Assembly (NCBI RefSeq): GCF_001559595.1
Contig: NZ_LNTY01000043.1
Span: 1-64,000 of the forward strand
Reading direction: 5' to 3'
Length of the DNA stretch: 64,000 bases
Source of the DNA: Enterovibrio coralii
GTDB taxonomy: Bacteria > Pseudomonadota > Gammaproteobacteria > Enterobacterales > Vibrionaceae
Position 1 is the stretch's first letter. The number at the start of each line of letters is the position of its first letter. A model generated the notes under the pieces. That model saw only the letters and a list, made by a program, of their open reading frames with translations, searched no databases and was not told where the DNA came from. This document shows positions 7,436-16,155 of this stretch, in pieces. The translations under genes and the position numbers were made by a program.

Positions 7436-9138
7436 ATGAATACTCACTGGCGATTGCCCGTAGCGATACCTTTTCTTTTTTCTTTTTTACTACTGGCTTT
7501 CTCACCCAGTTCATTTGCCAACACAGAGCCAACCGCGCCAGCAACTCAGGCAGCCCCTTCGGTTAAACCTGAAGACCAAATCAACCAACTAAACAGCGAA
7601 TTAAGCCAACTCGTCACCATGCAAAAGCAGTCATCCGGTGAAGATCGGTTGGCCTTGCAGTTACAAATGTTCCAAAAGAATGAACAGCTTCGTTCTTTGA
7701 TTGGCTCTTTGGTAAAAGACCCTTCTGTTGATAAAGCTTTCTTAATCAAACAAATACAGCAGCAAGATACCTATGCAGATCAGGCATTAAGTATCTCACC
7801 CAGCGCACGACGAAACTTTCTGAAGAGCTTGGTACCGCAAAGAGTGAAGATAAATTTGCCTTACTCAGTGACTATGAAGAGTCTCGTAAATATCTCGACA
7901 GCATGTATGAGGAGCAGTCTCAGAATGCAGGCTGGCTGAAAAAGCTTGATGCACTTTCAACTGAAGCGGAAGAAAACTTAAAGCAAGAGATCACCCGACG
8001 AACAGAGCAGCTCGCCGCAAACGTTGAGTACATGCGCCAACAACTCAGTGCCATGGATGCACAGATCAAAGTCGCACCGGAGTCAGAAAAAGCAACGCTG
8101 CAACTCAGTCAGCTGATCACGCAACGCCGTATGGAGATTGCAACCACCAGCCTCAAGGTGATGATTGATATCTCTGACAAAGAAGGCATCGAAACGGCAG
8201 AATACAAACGCCTCTATTTCGAAGTGACGGGCAGCGTTACCCAAGACCTACTCAGTTCAGACGTTATTCTTTCCATCATCAAGAACTGGTCAACGCAACT
8301 TTGGAACTGGTTAGCAGAGAATGCCCCTCAGCATATTTTCCAGTTTATTGTTTTCCTGATCATCTTGTTGATTGCGCGTCAAATTGCCAACATCACACGC
8401 AAGGTGGTTAAGCGTGCCGTCGCCTCTAAGAATTTGAAGTTCTCGCAACTCATGCAAGAGTTCTTCATTTCAATGTCAGGCAAGGCTGTGTGGTTCATCG
8501 GTATCCTGATTGCTCTGTCTCAAATCGGTCTAAACCTCACCCCCATTCTCACGGGTTTCGGTATCGCCGGTGTTATCGTGGGTTTTGCGTTACAAGACAC
8601 CTTATCCAACTTCGCGGCGGGTATGATGCTGCTTATCTATCGCCCCTTTGATGTCGGCGATTTCGTTGCGGCAGGTGGTGTTGAAGGTAAAGTTAGCCAC
8701 ATGAGCTTGGTGAATACCACGATCAAAACCTTTGATAACCAAATCATCATCGTACCTAACAGTAAGATTTGGGGTGATGTGATTAAAAACGTGACACATG
8801 AGCGTGTGCGCCGTGTTGATATGGTCTTTGGCGTTAGCTACAGCGATGACATCGAACACGTTGAAAAAGTTTTGAACGACATCGTTTCTAACCACCCGGC
8901 AGTACTTCGTGCCCCAGAAACCATGATTAAACTGCATGTGCTAAATAGCTCTTCGGTAGACTTCATTGTGCGTCCTTGGGTGAAAACCGACGACTATTGG
9001 GACGTTTACTGGGATGTGACACGAGAAGTGAAAATGCGCTTTGATAAAGAAGGCATTTCTATTCCCTTCCCACAACAAGATGTCCACCTACATATGGCAT
9101 CGGGTCAATTGCCACCAAGCACAGGCAAAGACGCATAA
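7436..9138 (+). pseudogene. MscS-family mechanosensitive channel (frameshifted)
   Basis: A large MscS-like channel, about 567 aa after repair. It has a Sec signal peptide (residues ~1-28, ending SSFANT), a periplasmic coiled-coil region, then two or three membrane helices (PQHIFQFIVFLIILLIARQI; KAVWFIGILIALSQIGLNL). The pore-lining helix and beta domain follow (GFGIAGVIVGFALQDTLSNF, YRPFDVGDFVAAGG, NQIIIVPNSKIWGDVIKN), and then the vestibule. It opens under membrane tension and protects against osmotic downshock. The frame breaks at 7789-7790: one additional A turns ADQALSIS into ADQALKYLTQRTTKLSEELG and joins the two halves. The start is ATG 7436 with AAGGAGAC upstream. Probably a sequencing loss. 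Confidence 0.87.
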
Positions 9139-9141
9139 CGG

Positions 9142-9168
9142 AAAAGAGCACCTTAGGGTGCTCTTTTT
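9142..9168. terminator. Terminator between mscS-like and ridA-like genes
   Basis: Stem AAAAGAGCACC / GGGTGCTCTTTT with loop TTA. The T-run overlaps the stop codon of the convergent RidA gene. Confidence 0.88.
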
Positions 9169-9562
9169 ACTTAGCTGCGACGACACGCATTTCCACCAGT
9201 GCGTTATCAGGGATAAATTCCACAACACCTATGGCCGTCCACGCAGGAAAAGGAGCCCTAATATAGTGATCTTTGACTTTCGAGAAGCACTCAATATGCT
9301 TTTTGATATCAACATGATAGGTCGTTATTTCCAATATGTTCTCGTAGTCCAGCCCTGCAGTTCTTAAATAGACACCCAGTTTGTAAAAGGCATCATGGAA
9401 TTGTTCTTCGGGATCTGAACTAATGGGTTTGTCTTTTCTCGCTGCCGTCACCCCTGATAGGTAATACGTCCCATTTTTTTCGATAACGGGAGAAAAATGC
9501 CAGTCATCGAAATAGTGTTTGAACTCTTCAGGTACGATGCTGTTTTTTAAATACTGTGTCAT
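9167..9562 (-). CDS. RidA/YjgF-family protein
   Basis: A 131-aa member of the RidA superfamily, typical in length. Family features include GTYYLSGVTA, the FHDAFYKLGVYLRTAGLDYENILEITTY core and the closing AWTAIGVVEFIPDNALVEMRVVA. RidA proteins are cytosolic trimers; the best-known members hydrolyse reactive enamines/imines from PLP enzymes. The family Arg that binds carboxylates (normally in the R-x-A near the end) is not in its usual context here: the position reads WTAIGVVEF. It may therefore belong to a RidA-like subgroup with another substrate. It appears monocistronic. Confidence 0.85.
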   Translation of the reverse strand: MTQYLKNSIVPEEFKHYFDDWHFSPVIEKNGTYYLSGVTAARKDKPISSDPEEQFHDAFYKLGVYLRTAGLDYENILEITTYHVDIKKHIECFSKVKDHYIRAPFPAWTAIGVVEFIPDNALVEMRVVAAK

Positions 9563-9623
9563 GAAACCCCTCTACGACGAAGCTGAGTTCTGTCAATTTG
9601 GATTGGGAACGCGGATGAGATGA

Positions 9624-9646
9624 AAAACGGGGAATGAAACCCCGTT
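9624..9646 (-). terminator. Terminator of the phosphoesterase/small-protein unit
   Basis: On the minus strand ACGGGG / CCCCGT form a stem around TTTCATT and are followed by TTTTT. It lies just after the stop of the gene ending at 9659. Confidence 0.75.
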
Positions 9647-9658
9647 ATTCTCTACTTG

Positions 9659-9946
9659 CTATTTTTTGCCAGACAGTTTGCGCCACAACCACTGTATCGC
9701 AAATTGGATGCTGTAAAACGGATTGGTCGACGCGTTGTACTCTTCCATCACATAGATGAAGTGAGATTTAAACTTCTCAACGGCCTCTTTCTCGTTTTCC
9801 GCATAGATTGCGTCGTCAGTCACCACCAGCCCTTGTTCAAGCAATGCAGACTTCTCTGCCGCGAAGGTTGGTGACGCCATATCTAGGAAGGTAAAGTTCT
9901 TGCGATTTGCATCTGGATAGGTGAAAAACTGAAATTTTCTGGCCAT
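9659..9946 (-). CDS. Conserved-looking small protein of unknown function
   Basis: A 95-aa protein starting at ATG 9946 (MARKFQFFTYPDANRKNFTF). AAGGGACGTT precedes this start; an earlier in-frame start overlaps the upstream gene and lacks a site. It has no signal peptide or membrane helix. It has an acidic middle (EKSALLEQGLVVTDDAIYAENEKEAVEKFKSH) and a basic, tryptophan-containing tail (WLWRKLSGKK). I do not recognise the family. It follows the metallophosphoesterase by 37 bp on the same strand and shares its terminator, so the two are likely co-transcribed. Confidence 0.6.
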   Translation of the reverse strand: MARKFQFFTYPDANRKNFTFLDMASPTFAAEKSALLEQGLVVTDDAIYAENEKEAVEKFKSHFIYVMEEYNASTNPFYSIQFAIQWLWRKLSGKK

Positions 9947-9983
9947 AACGTCCCTTACTGGTTGAAAAATCACGGTAAACCAT

Positions 9984-10730
9984 TCAGACAGCGACACGCC
10001 CTGTACTCAGGAACTGTGCCCAATGGGTTCTATTTCGTTTCAACGCAGCATCAATCGCTTTGTGCTTATCATAATCTACCCGTTTGAAACTCACGTTCCA
10101 CTTGTCGCCCTGTCCTTCCACAATGGCATAGGACGCATGGTAGCTATAACTTTGCATCGCATGAATCCAAGGCTCATCATCTTGATACGCTGGTAACCCA
10201 ACGCTTCCTGGATTTACGATTAACTGATTGCTGCTGGTCAAAACTGAACGCGCTAAATGGGTGTGACCACAACAAATTAGGTGACTTTGGTTTCCTGACA
10301 ACAGATTGATAATCTCTGCATCAGCGCGTAGCTCAGGCTTGCCGCTTGATGCATCTTCTAAGAGATAAACCAAATCATTGTCAGGCGTACCGTGACAGAA
10401 AAATACATCGTCAGTGTATTGCAAGACAGGCGGCAAACCTTTCACCCACGAAAGCGGCTCTTCGCCTAAATCATCGAAGATAAACTGTAGCGTGGGATTA
10501 GAAGTAAGCTCCGTTCCCCTTGCCTCGTAAATCTGCCTGTCTTGATTACCACGAATCGTGACAATCTCATTTTCCATCAACAGATTGAATGTAGCACGAG
10601 GCTCGATGGGGCCATAAAGGATGTCGCCCAGATTTACGACAACATCAACACTTTCCTTGAAAACATCATGTAACACCGCGTCTAAGGCATAAACGTTACT
10701 GTGAATGTCTGACAAGAGTGCGATTCGCAT
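9984..10730 (-). CDS. Calcineurin-like metallophosphoesterase (YfcE/ApaH-like)
   Basis: A 248-aa cytosolic phosphoesterase with the full set of dinuclear-metal motifs: DIHSN (residues ~8-12), GDILYGP, GNQDR (the GNHD motif with Gln replacing His), FCHGTP and CGHTHLARS, followed by NPGSVGLP. The family hydrolyses phosphodiesters or phosphoproteins with Mn2+ or similar metals. The GNQD form is common in the bacterial YfcE-like/Mre11-distant subgroup that keeps activity on small diesters. The substrate is unknown. It begins a small unit with the gene at 9659-9946. Confidence 0.88.
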   Translation of the reverse strand: MRIALLSDIHSNVYALDAVLHDVFKESVDVVVNLGDILYGPIEPRATFNLLMENEIVTIRGNQDRQIYEARGTELTSNPTLQFIFDDLGEEPLSWVKGLPPVLQYTDDVFFCHGTPDNDLVYLLEDASSGKPELRADAEIINLLSGNQSHLICCGHTHLARSVLTSSNQLIVNPGSVGLPAYQDDEPWIHAMQSYSYHASYAIVEGQGDKWNVSFKRVDYDKHKAIDAALKRNRTHWAQFLSTGRVAV

Positions 10731-10747
10731 CCTTTATCCCTCTCTCG

Positions 10748-11146
10748 TTATTTCCTGTCCGCAGGGTGATTCACACCGTCGTTAGTCACAACATTGTCGA
10801 TATCAAAAGGGTTTACGCCCTCCAAACAACCCACGTTGTAACCATATTCCGACGGATCTGAGCGTCGTTGATGGTGCGTGTAGATGCCACATTCAGAGCA
10901 AAAGTAGTGCTTTGCGGTTTGGGTATTAAATTGGTAAAGCTTGAGCAGATCGGCACCTTTCAGGATGTCAATGCCATCCAATTTCACCGAAGCAACCACC
11001 GCTCCTTTTCTGCGGCAGATTGAACAATCACATCGACGCGGTTTCTCGATGCCGTTTGGCAAACTCAATTCAATTTCGACACCGCCACAATGACAGGTTA
11101 AACGGTGCTTTTCCAATATCGGCGTGTTACCCACGGTTTTAATCAT
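10748..11146 (-). CDS. GFA/Mss4-like zinc-binding protein
   Basis: A 132-aa protein of the GFA family (related to glutathione-dependent formaldehyde-activating enzyme, Mss4-like fold). Zinc ligands are visible as CHCGGVEIEL (~19-22), CDCSICRRKGA (~39-44) and YFCSECGIYTHHQR (~97-102). GFA proteins bind zinc, and many have no proven enzymatic role. It lies 18 bp upstream of the metallophosphoesterase gene on the same strand and may be its operon leader. Confidence 0.85.
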   Translation of the reverse strand: MIKTVGNTPILEKHRLTCHCGGVEIELSLPNGIEKPRRCDCSICRRKGAVVASVKLDGIDILKGADLLKLYQFNTQTAKHYFCSECGIYTHHQRRSDPSEYGYNVGCLEGVNPFDIDNVVTNDGVNHPADRK

Positions 11147-11293
11147 AAGCTAACTCTCCCTTTCTCTATTTCACTATACCCTTTTGAAGGTTAGCTTCCG
11201 TCTTTCAACGAAATGACACCGACGCACCTCACTGTTTCAGGGCATATCAAAAGTCTTTAGAGGTAAGTTTGAATAGCTGCGGAAATCCAATAA

Positions 11294-11326
11294 AAAAACA
11301 CCAGCCGAAAAAAGGCTGGTGTTTTT
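11294..11326. terminator. Strong terminator after the repeat-rich small protein
   Basis: A 13-bp perfect stem AAAAACACCAGCC / GGCTGGTGTTTTT with loop GAAAAAA, positioned to stop transcription of the minus-strand gene that ends at 11340. Confidence 0.9.
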
Positions 11327-11339
11327 AGTTCTGCCCGCA

Positions 11340-11735
11340 TTACGCTGATTGATTAAATTGGCTATCCGGTTCAGGTTCAAGCGGCGTCACGGGTGCTGGC
11401 TCCGCGTCTTTTGGCTTGGTGTATTCTTCGGCTTTCTTTTCAGCTTCATCAAGAAGCTCTGCGCCTTTTTCTTTGCCTTTCTCCCAGAGTTCAGCACTTT
11501 TTTCTTTTGCGCTGTCCCATAGGGTACCGCCGTTTTCTTCTGCATCTTTAAGCAGTTGATCGCCCTTTTCTTTCGTAGCGTCCCACGCGTTATTGCCCGC
11601 TTCTTTGGCTTTGTCCCAAGCTTCGGTTGCGCTTTCTTTGGCTTTGTCCCAACTGCTTGGGTCATTTTGCTCAGCGTTTGCAGCGAATGGCATGGCAAGC
11701 AACGCTGTTAACAATAAGACTGATTTCTTCATCAT
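11340..11735 (-). CDS. Exported repeat protein rich in WDKAKE/WDxxKEK units
   Basis: A 131-aa protein (ATG at 11735, GAGGACGG upstream) with a clear Sec signal (KKSVLLLTALLAMPFAANA). The mature part is built from ~11-residue units such as SSWDKAKESA, EAWDKAKEAGN, NAWDATKEKGD, TLWDSAKEKSA and ELWEKGKEKGA. These predict a long amphipathic helix or coiled coil with a Trp/Leu at the same place in each turn. It ends in a Pro-rich acidic tail. Such 11-mers resemble LEA-like and apolipoprotein-like helices that associate with membranes or lipids. I do not recognise a named family; a periplasmic stress or envelope role is only an inference. Monocistronic. Confidence 0.75.
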   Translation of the reverse strand: MMKKSVLLLTALLAMPFAANAEQNDPSSWDKAKESATEAWDKAKEAGNNAWDATKEKGDQLLKDAEENGGTLWDSAKEKSAELWEKGKEKGAELLDEAEKKAEEYTKPKDAEPAPVTPLEPEPDSQFNQSA

Positions 11736-11972
11736 CTGACCGTCCTCACTTCTTTCAACGGGGCTTCCCTGTATTGCGACGATTGCTTTCACTGTAGCAG
11801 CGATTATCGCTACACAATGTGAAGAGGTGTTTCAAAGCACGTCACACGCTCCGTATCTCGGTATCGTTCCGTTATCTATTGATTAACATGCTACCCCTTC
11901 TGAGATTCCATGCCAACCCAAAATAAAACACCGTTCAATTATAGATAAGGTTGATGCCTATAAAGTCACACC

Positions 11973-12818
11973 TCAATCAGATTTCTTCACGGCTCGTCTT
12001 GCACTTCCGTCGTACGTCCACAGTAAGTCCCTTGGAATGGGACCTTTATTTCTGCCACCTTGCTGCATTTGCTCCCATGAGTGAGCCAATATTCCAACGG
12101 AGCGGGACAAACAAAACAACCCACGCGCGAGTTCTGCGGGTACGCCTAACTCGGCATAAATCACCGCGGTTGCGCCGTCTATGTTCATCGGGATGGGTTT
12201 CCCTTTGCTGGATGCAAGCTGACTTTCAATCTCCAAAGCAATATCAAGATAACGGCCTTCGACAACACTGCTGGCTTTGGCTTCCGCTACAAGTTCCATC
12301 AGTCTTGGAGCGCGAGGATCAACAGGATGAAACCGATGACCAAATCCGGGAATGAACTTTCCATGCAGCTCTTTGTATTCTGATAATCCCTCAGTGACCG
12401 CATCTTGGAAAGTCAGCGGCTTTTCTGCTGCAATATTGTCAATCATTTGGTAGAGAGCAACAGCTTGCTCACCTGCCCCACCGTGCACATCGCCCAGCAC
12501 GTTAACAGCAGAAGCCATAGCGTTGTTCAATCCAACACCACAGGTTGACGCCATTCTTGCAATCGCAATGCTAGGAGCTTGAGGGCCATGATCGACGGCT
12601 GACATCAATGCTGCATCGAGTAACGCGGCTTTGTTCTGAGGTGGCAATTCACCAAAGACCATTAGCCAAATCATCTGGGTGAAACTGACGTTGCCTATTA
12701 ATTCTTCAATGGGATAACCGTGATAAGCGATTTTACCCGGCTCCATATCGATAATGGCGGTTTTCCACCAATCCGAGACGTCTTTTTCTGGACCTTCCGT
12801 CGGTCTTCTAATCGTCAT
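11973..12818 (-). CDS. Citryl-CoA lyase-like protein (short citrate synthase fold)
   Basis: A 281-aa protein of the citrate synthase superfamily, much shorter than type II citrate synthase (~430 aa) and matching the stand-alone citryl-CoA lyase class. Visible motifs are AYHGYPIEELIGN near the N-terminus, the catalytic-His loop GDVHGGAGEQA, and GFGHRFHPVDPRAPRL with the second active-site His. NIDGATAVIYAELG follows, carrying the position of the catalytic Asp. Citryl-CoA lyase cleaves citryl-CoA to acetyl-CoA and oxaloacetate. The start overlaps the CoA-transferase stop by 4 bp (ATGA), implying translational coupling. I infer that it cleaves the CoA thioester made by that transferase. 2-methylcitryl- or citramalyl-CoA-like substrates remain possible. 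Confidence 0.8.
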   Translation of the reverse strand: MTIRRPTEGPEKDVSDWWKTAIIDMEPGKIAYHGYPIEELIGNVSFTQMIWLMVFGELPPQNKAALLDAALMSAVDHGPQAPSIAIARMASTCGVGLNNAMASAVNVLGDVHGGAGEQAVALYQMIDNIAAEKPLTFQDAVTEGLSEYKELHGKFIPGFGHRFHPVDPRAPRLMELVAEAKASSVVEGRYLDIALEIESQLASSKGKPIPMNIDGATAVIYAELGVPAELARGLFCLSRSVGILAHSWEQMQQGGRNKGPIPRDLLWTYDGSARRAVKKSD

Positions 12819-14017
12819 ATCGCCCCCAAACGGTGGAGTTCTGTAATTTGTTCTTCGCTGTAGCCAAGTTCCGCCAATATATCCGTTGTGTGTTGCCCAA
12901 GACTTGGTGGGGGCTTATCCACTTTCGGGCGCTCTCCATCAACTAAAAAGCCTGGGCGCACTATCTTCACTTCTCTATCTACGCCTTCGACATCCTGAAA
13001 TGCCCCCTCAAATTCGCGCAGAGATACCTGTTCTAATTCCAGTGCATCAGGAACCGTGAGGATTCGTCCAGCAGGGACACCGACAGCGTTCAACTTGTCT
13101 TCCCAATAACCCGCATCATGCTCAGCAAAACAGGCTTCCAGTATCTCGGTTAATGCTTGTCGATTTTTGAGCCTCGCCTGACGCTCAGAAAATCGGGCGT
13201 CTCGCTTAAGTCCTGGCTGACCAATCACGTCGCACACTGCTTCAAACTGCTCTTGTTTGTTGGCAGCAATATTGATGAGACCGTTCGCGGTTTTAAACGA
13301 CCCTGACGGACTGGCCGTCATATTGTCATTGCCCAGGGGTTCCGGCATCTTGCCTGCAATCAGAAGGTTCGATACCACCCAGCCCATGGTGGTCAAGGTC
13401 GATTCGAGCATAGACACATCGATATAACTGCCTTTTCCCGACTGCGAGCGCCCCGCCAACGCAGAGGAAATCGCAAACGCAGCAGTAATCCCGCCAATCG
13501 TGTCGGCAATGGGATAGCCCACACGATAAGGCGCATTGTCCGGTGCACCAGTAATCGACATCACCCCTGACATGCCTTGAATGATTTGGTCGTAGGCAGG
13601 TAGATGCTTCATTGGCCCTTCAGCACCGTATCCTGAAATTGCACAGTAAATGAGGCTAGGATTGACGCTTTTAAGTTCCTCGTAATCCAGACCCAAACGT
13701 TTCATCACGCCGGGCCTGAAGTTTTCAACCAGCACATCCGCACCTTCTACCAACTTTTTCAGTAAAGCCTTGCCCTGCGCGTGCTTAAGGTTGACGGTAA
13801 TCGAGCGTTTCCCCGAGTTTTGAGCGAGAAAAGAAATGCCCATGTGTTGTTGATTGAGTTCAGCGTCCGCACCCAACTGACGGGCTAAATCGCCAGATCC
13901 CGGTACTTCGACCTTAATCACTTCTGCACCCAAATGGGCAAGTTGATGGCAGGCGAAAGGGCCTGCCAACACATTGGTTAAATCAAGCACTCTAAAAGAA
14001 GCGAGAGCCTTCTGCAT
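12815..14017 (-). CDS. Class III (CaiB/BaiF) CoA-transferase
   Basis: A 400-aa family III CoA-transferase of typical length. The N-terminus shows FRVLDLTNVLAGPFACHQLAHLGAEVIKVE and NSGKRSITVNLK. The catalytic Asp is in the LPAYDQIIQGMSG motif (about residue 150). Family members (formyl-CoA transferase, CaiB, succinyl-CoA:(R)-mesaconate/citramalate transferases) move CoA between carboxylic acids through an aspartyl-CoA thioester. The gene is 11 bp after tctA and overlaps the lyase gene by 4 bp. The context suggests that it activates the carboxylate imported by Tct using an endogenous acyl-CoA. Donor and acceptor are not determined. Confidence 0.88.
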   Translation of the reverse strand: MQKALASFRVLDLTNVLAGPFACHQLAHLGAEVIKVEVPGSGDLARQLGADAELNQQHMGISFLAQNSGKRSITVNLKHAQGKALLKKLVEGADVLVENFRPGVMKRLGLDYEELKSVNPSLIYCAISGYGAEGPMKHLPAYDQIIQGMSGVMSITGAPDNAPYRVGYPIADTIGGITAAFAISSALAGRSQSGKGSYIDVSMLESTLTTMGWVVSNLLIAGKMPEPLGNDNMTASPSGSFKTANGLINIAANKQEQFEAVCDVIGQPGLKRDARFSERQARLKNRQALTEILEACFAEHDAGYWEDKLNAVGVPAGRILTVPDALELEQVSLREFEGAFQDVEGVDREVKIVRPGFLVDGERPKVDKPPPSLGQHTTDILAELGYSEEQITELHRLGAI

Positions 14018-14028
14018 TTCGCCTCCTG

Positions 14029-15579
14029 TTAGCCATCACCGCGGTCAACTTGCGCACCTGATGTTTGAATGCCGGTACGAATACCCAACTTATCCAACGC
14101 ACGTCGGATAAGCGGTAGGAACAGCACAAACAGTGAGATACTCATGATGGTTAACGTAAGAGGACGTTCCCACAAGAAACTCAAGCTACCGTCAGAGATG
14201 ATCAGTGCCCGACTGAGGTTGTTTTCCATTATTCCGCCTAGGATGAAGCCCAAGAGCATCGGCGCCATTGGGAAATCCAACAACCGCAGGAATATCGCCA
14301 CAACAGTGATGATGACCATCATATTGATGTCAAAGGTATTGAAGCTCACCAGATAAACACCCGTGATTGAGAAGAACAAAATCAGCGGGATCAGGATAGG
14401 TCTTGGGATCGCCAACAAACGCGAGATGTAAGGAATGAGCGGCAAGTTAAGTATCAGCAGCACCATGTTGCCAAAGTACATGGAAATAATGACAGACCAG
14501 AATACGTCTGGGTTATCGACAAACAAGCGCGGCCCAGGCTGAATACCGTAAGCGATTAACGCACCCAACATAATTGCTGTCGTACCCGACCCCGGAATAC
14601 CAAGGGTCAGCAAAGGTACAAATGACCCTGTAGATGCGGCATTGTTCGCTGACTCCGGCGCAGCCAAACCACGCAACGCACCTTTACCGAACTTCTCTTT
14701 CAGACGTTTTGGCGCGATGTTTCGTTCTAGACCGTAAGCAAGGAAAGACGCAATCGTCGCCCCTGCGCCCGGCAATACGCCCACAATAAAGCCAAATAAC
14801 GAAGAACGTGCCACGGTCGGAGCCACTTCTTTCACTTCGTCCTTGGACAGTTTCATGCTGCCGAGTGCCGCCATATCCATGTCCGGCTCTTCTTCTTTGT
14901 GCTGACCTTTCATTACGGTTGTGACCACTTCAGCCAACGCGAAGGTGGCCATCGCTAACAAAAGGAAGCTGATGCCATCGACTAAATCGATATTATTGAA
15001 AGTGAATCGCGGTGCACCGGTAATGGCGTCAGTACCTATGGTCGCAATCATCAAACCAAAGACCGTCATTGCCATTGCTTTGAGTACCTGCCCTTTCCCC
15101 GCGAAAGCAGAAACGGCTGTCAGACCAAGGATCATCAGCGCAAAGTAGTCAGAAGATTGGAAGCTGAGTGAAACTGAAGCCAACGCAGGTGCGGCAAACA
15201 ACAGAATAATTGCGCCAATAGTACCGCCGGTGAATGACGAGTACGCCGCCAATGCCAGTGCTTTACCCGCTTGACGGTTTTGCGACATTGGGTAACCGTC
15301 AAACGCGGTTACAACGGTACTCGCACAGCCTGGAGCGTTAATCAAAATGGAGGATGTTGAACCGCCAAATACGGCACCGTAGTAAACACCAGCCATAAGA
15401 ATGATGCCTGATGCAGGATCAAGCCCATAAGTAATCGGGATCATCAGCGCAACCGCTGATATAGGGCCCAGCCCCGGCAGCATGCCGATGAAGGTACCCG
15501 CAAAACAACCAACGACAACCATTAAAATATTGAATGGCATGATCGCCGTGCTAAGGCCTGTAGAGATTCCGTCCCACAT
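14029..15579 (-). CDS. tctA: Tripartite tricarboxylate transporter large permease TctA
   Basis: A 516-aa integral membrane protein with about 12 membrane helices and the family hallmark GMLPGLGPISAVALMIPITYGL near the N-terminus. A second inverted copy (FGFIVGVLPGAGATIASFLAYGLERN) lies in the middle, together with the GGSTSSILINAPG motif. TctA is the main channel of the TTT family and works with small TctB and periplasmic TctC in Na+-driven uptake of citrate and other carboxylates. It follows tctB by 4 bp. The substrate could be citrate, tricarballylate or a similar acid; the adjoining CitA/CitB-like regulator favours a citrate-like molecule. Confidence 0.93.
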   Translation of the reverse strand: MWDGISTGLSTAIMPFNILMVVVGCFAGTFIGMLPGLGPISAVALMIPITYGLDPASGIILMAGVYYGAVFGGSTSSILINAPGCASTVVTAFDGYPMSQNRQAGKALALAAYSSFTGGTIGAIILLFAAPALASVSLSFQSSDYFALMILGLTAVSAFAGKGQVLKAMAMTVFGLMIATIGTDAITGAPRFTFNNIDLVDGISFLLLAMATFALAEVVTTVMKGQHKEEEPDMDMAALGSMKLSKDEVKEVAPTVARSSLFGFIVGVLPGAGATIASFLAYGLERNIAPKRLKEKFGKGALRGLAAPESANNAASTGSFVPLLTLGIPGSGTTAIMLGALIAYGIQPGPRLFVDNPDVFWSVIISMYFGNMVLLILNLPLIPYISRLLAIPRPILIPLILFFSITGVYLVSFNTFDINMMVIITVVAIFLRLLDFPMAPMLLGFILGGIMENNLSRALIISDGSLSFLWERPLTLTIMSISLFVLFLPLIRRALDKLGIRTGIQTSGAQVDRGDG

Positions 15580-15583
15580 AATG

Positions 15584-16057
15584 CTAGCCTCCTAAAACTT
15601 GCGTAAACAAACGACCCGGTGCGAGATATATATCCAGCAGTTTCGCAAGTACAAACCAGATACCGACTGCGAACGGTACAGATGCTATAAAGAGTGTCTT
15701 TGGTCTTCGCTCGCCCAGCACCCAATAGCCTCCAACCAAAAACAAGATGGTGGATAAGGTGAACCCGACCCATTCAAGGGCAAAGGCAAACGCGACAATC
15801 AGTGCTAAGAGTTTCGCCACCAGCGCGAAATCCAGCCCTGCGACTGACAACTTGCTGGCTGCATCTCGCCTTGCTGTTGCCAGCATCAAGATGGAGAGTA
15901 CGCTCCCCATCCAAGACAGCGCGATTGGCAATGTTTGTGCGTTGAAAGGTTCATATTCGTCACCCGGAAACATGGGAATTTCGCGTGCGTATACACCGTA
16001 TGCCACCGAAAGACAGAGAAATACGAGACCACCGATATGGTCTTTAGTGACAATCAT
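15584..16057 (-). CDS. tctB: Tripartite tricarboxylate transporter small permease TctB
   Basis: A 157-aa membrane protein with four predicted helices, the standard TctB topology: MIVTKDHIGGLVFLCLSVAYGVYA, then FNAQTLPIALSWMGSVLSIL, LLALIVAFAFALEWVGFTLSTILF and the final hydrophobic helix. TctB stabilises the TctA channel. A stem-loop and ~98 bp separate it from tctC upstream, while tctA follows directly. Confidence 0.9.
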   Translation of the reverse strand: MIVTKDHIGGLVFLCLSVAYGVYAREIPMFPGDEYEPFNAQTLPIALSWMGSVLSILMLATARRDAASKLSVAGLDFALVAKLLALIVAFAFALEWVGFTLSTILFLVGGYWVLGERRPKTLFIASVPFAVGIWFVLAKLLDIYLAPGRLFTQVLGG

Positions 16058-16111
16058 CAGACACTCCTTGAATACAACAGCAGATGGGAAGCCCCATCAT
16101 CTTTGATAAGA

Positions 16112-16136
16112 GCCGGGCGTTGTCCTTCAGCCCGGC
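16112..16136 (-). promoter_or_regulatory. Intercistronic stem-loop between tctC and tctB
   Basis: GCCGGGC / GCCCGGC arms pair perfectly around an 11-base loop. On the gene strand no T-run follows, so it is not a simple terminator. Stem-loops like this after binding-protein genes are known to protect the upstream mRNA from 3' exonucleases, which would raise TctC above the permeases. That role is inferred. Confidence 0.55.
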
Positions 16137-16155
16137 ATTTTTAGATGTGTTTTAT

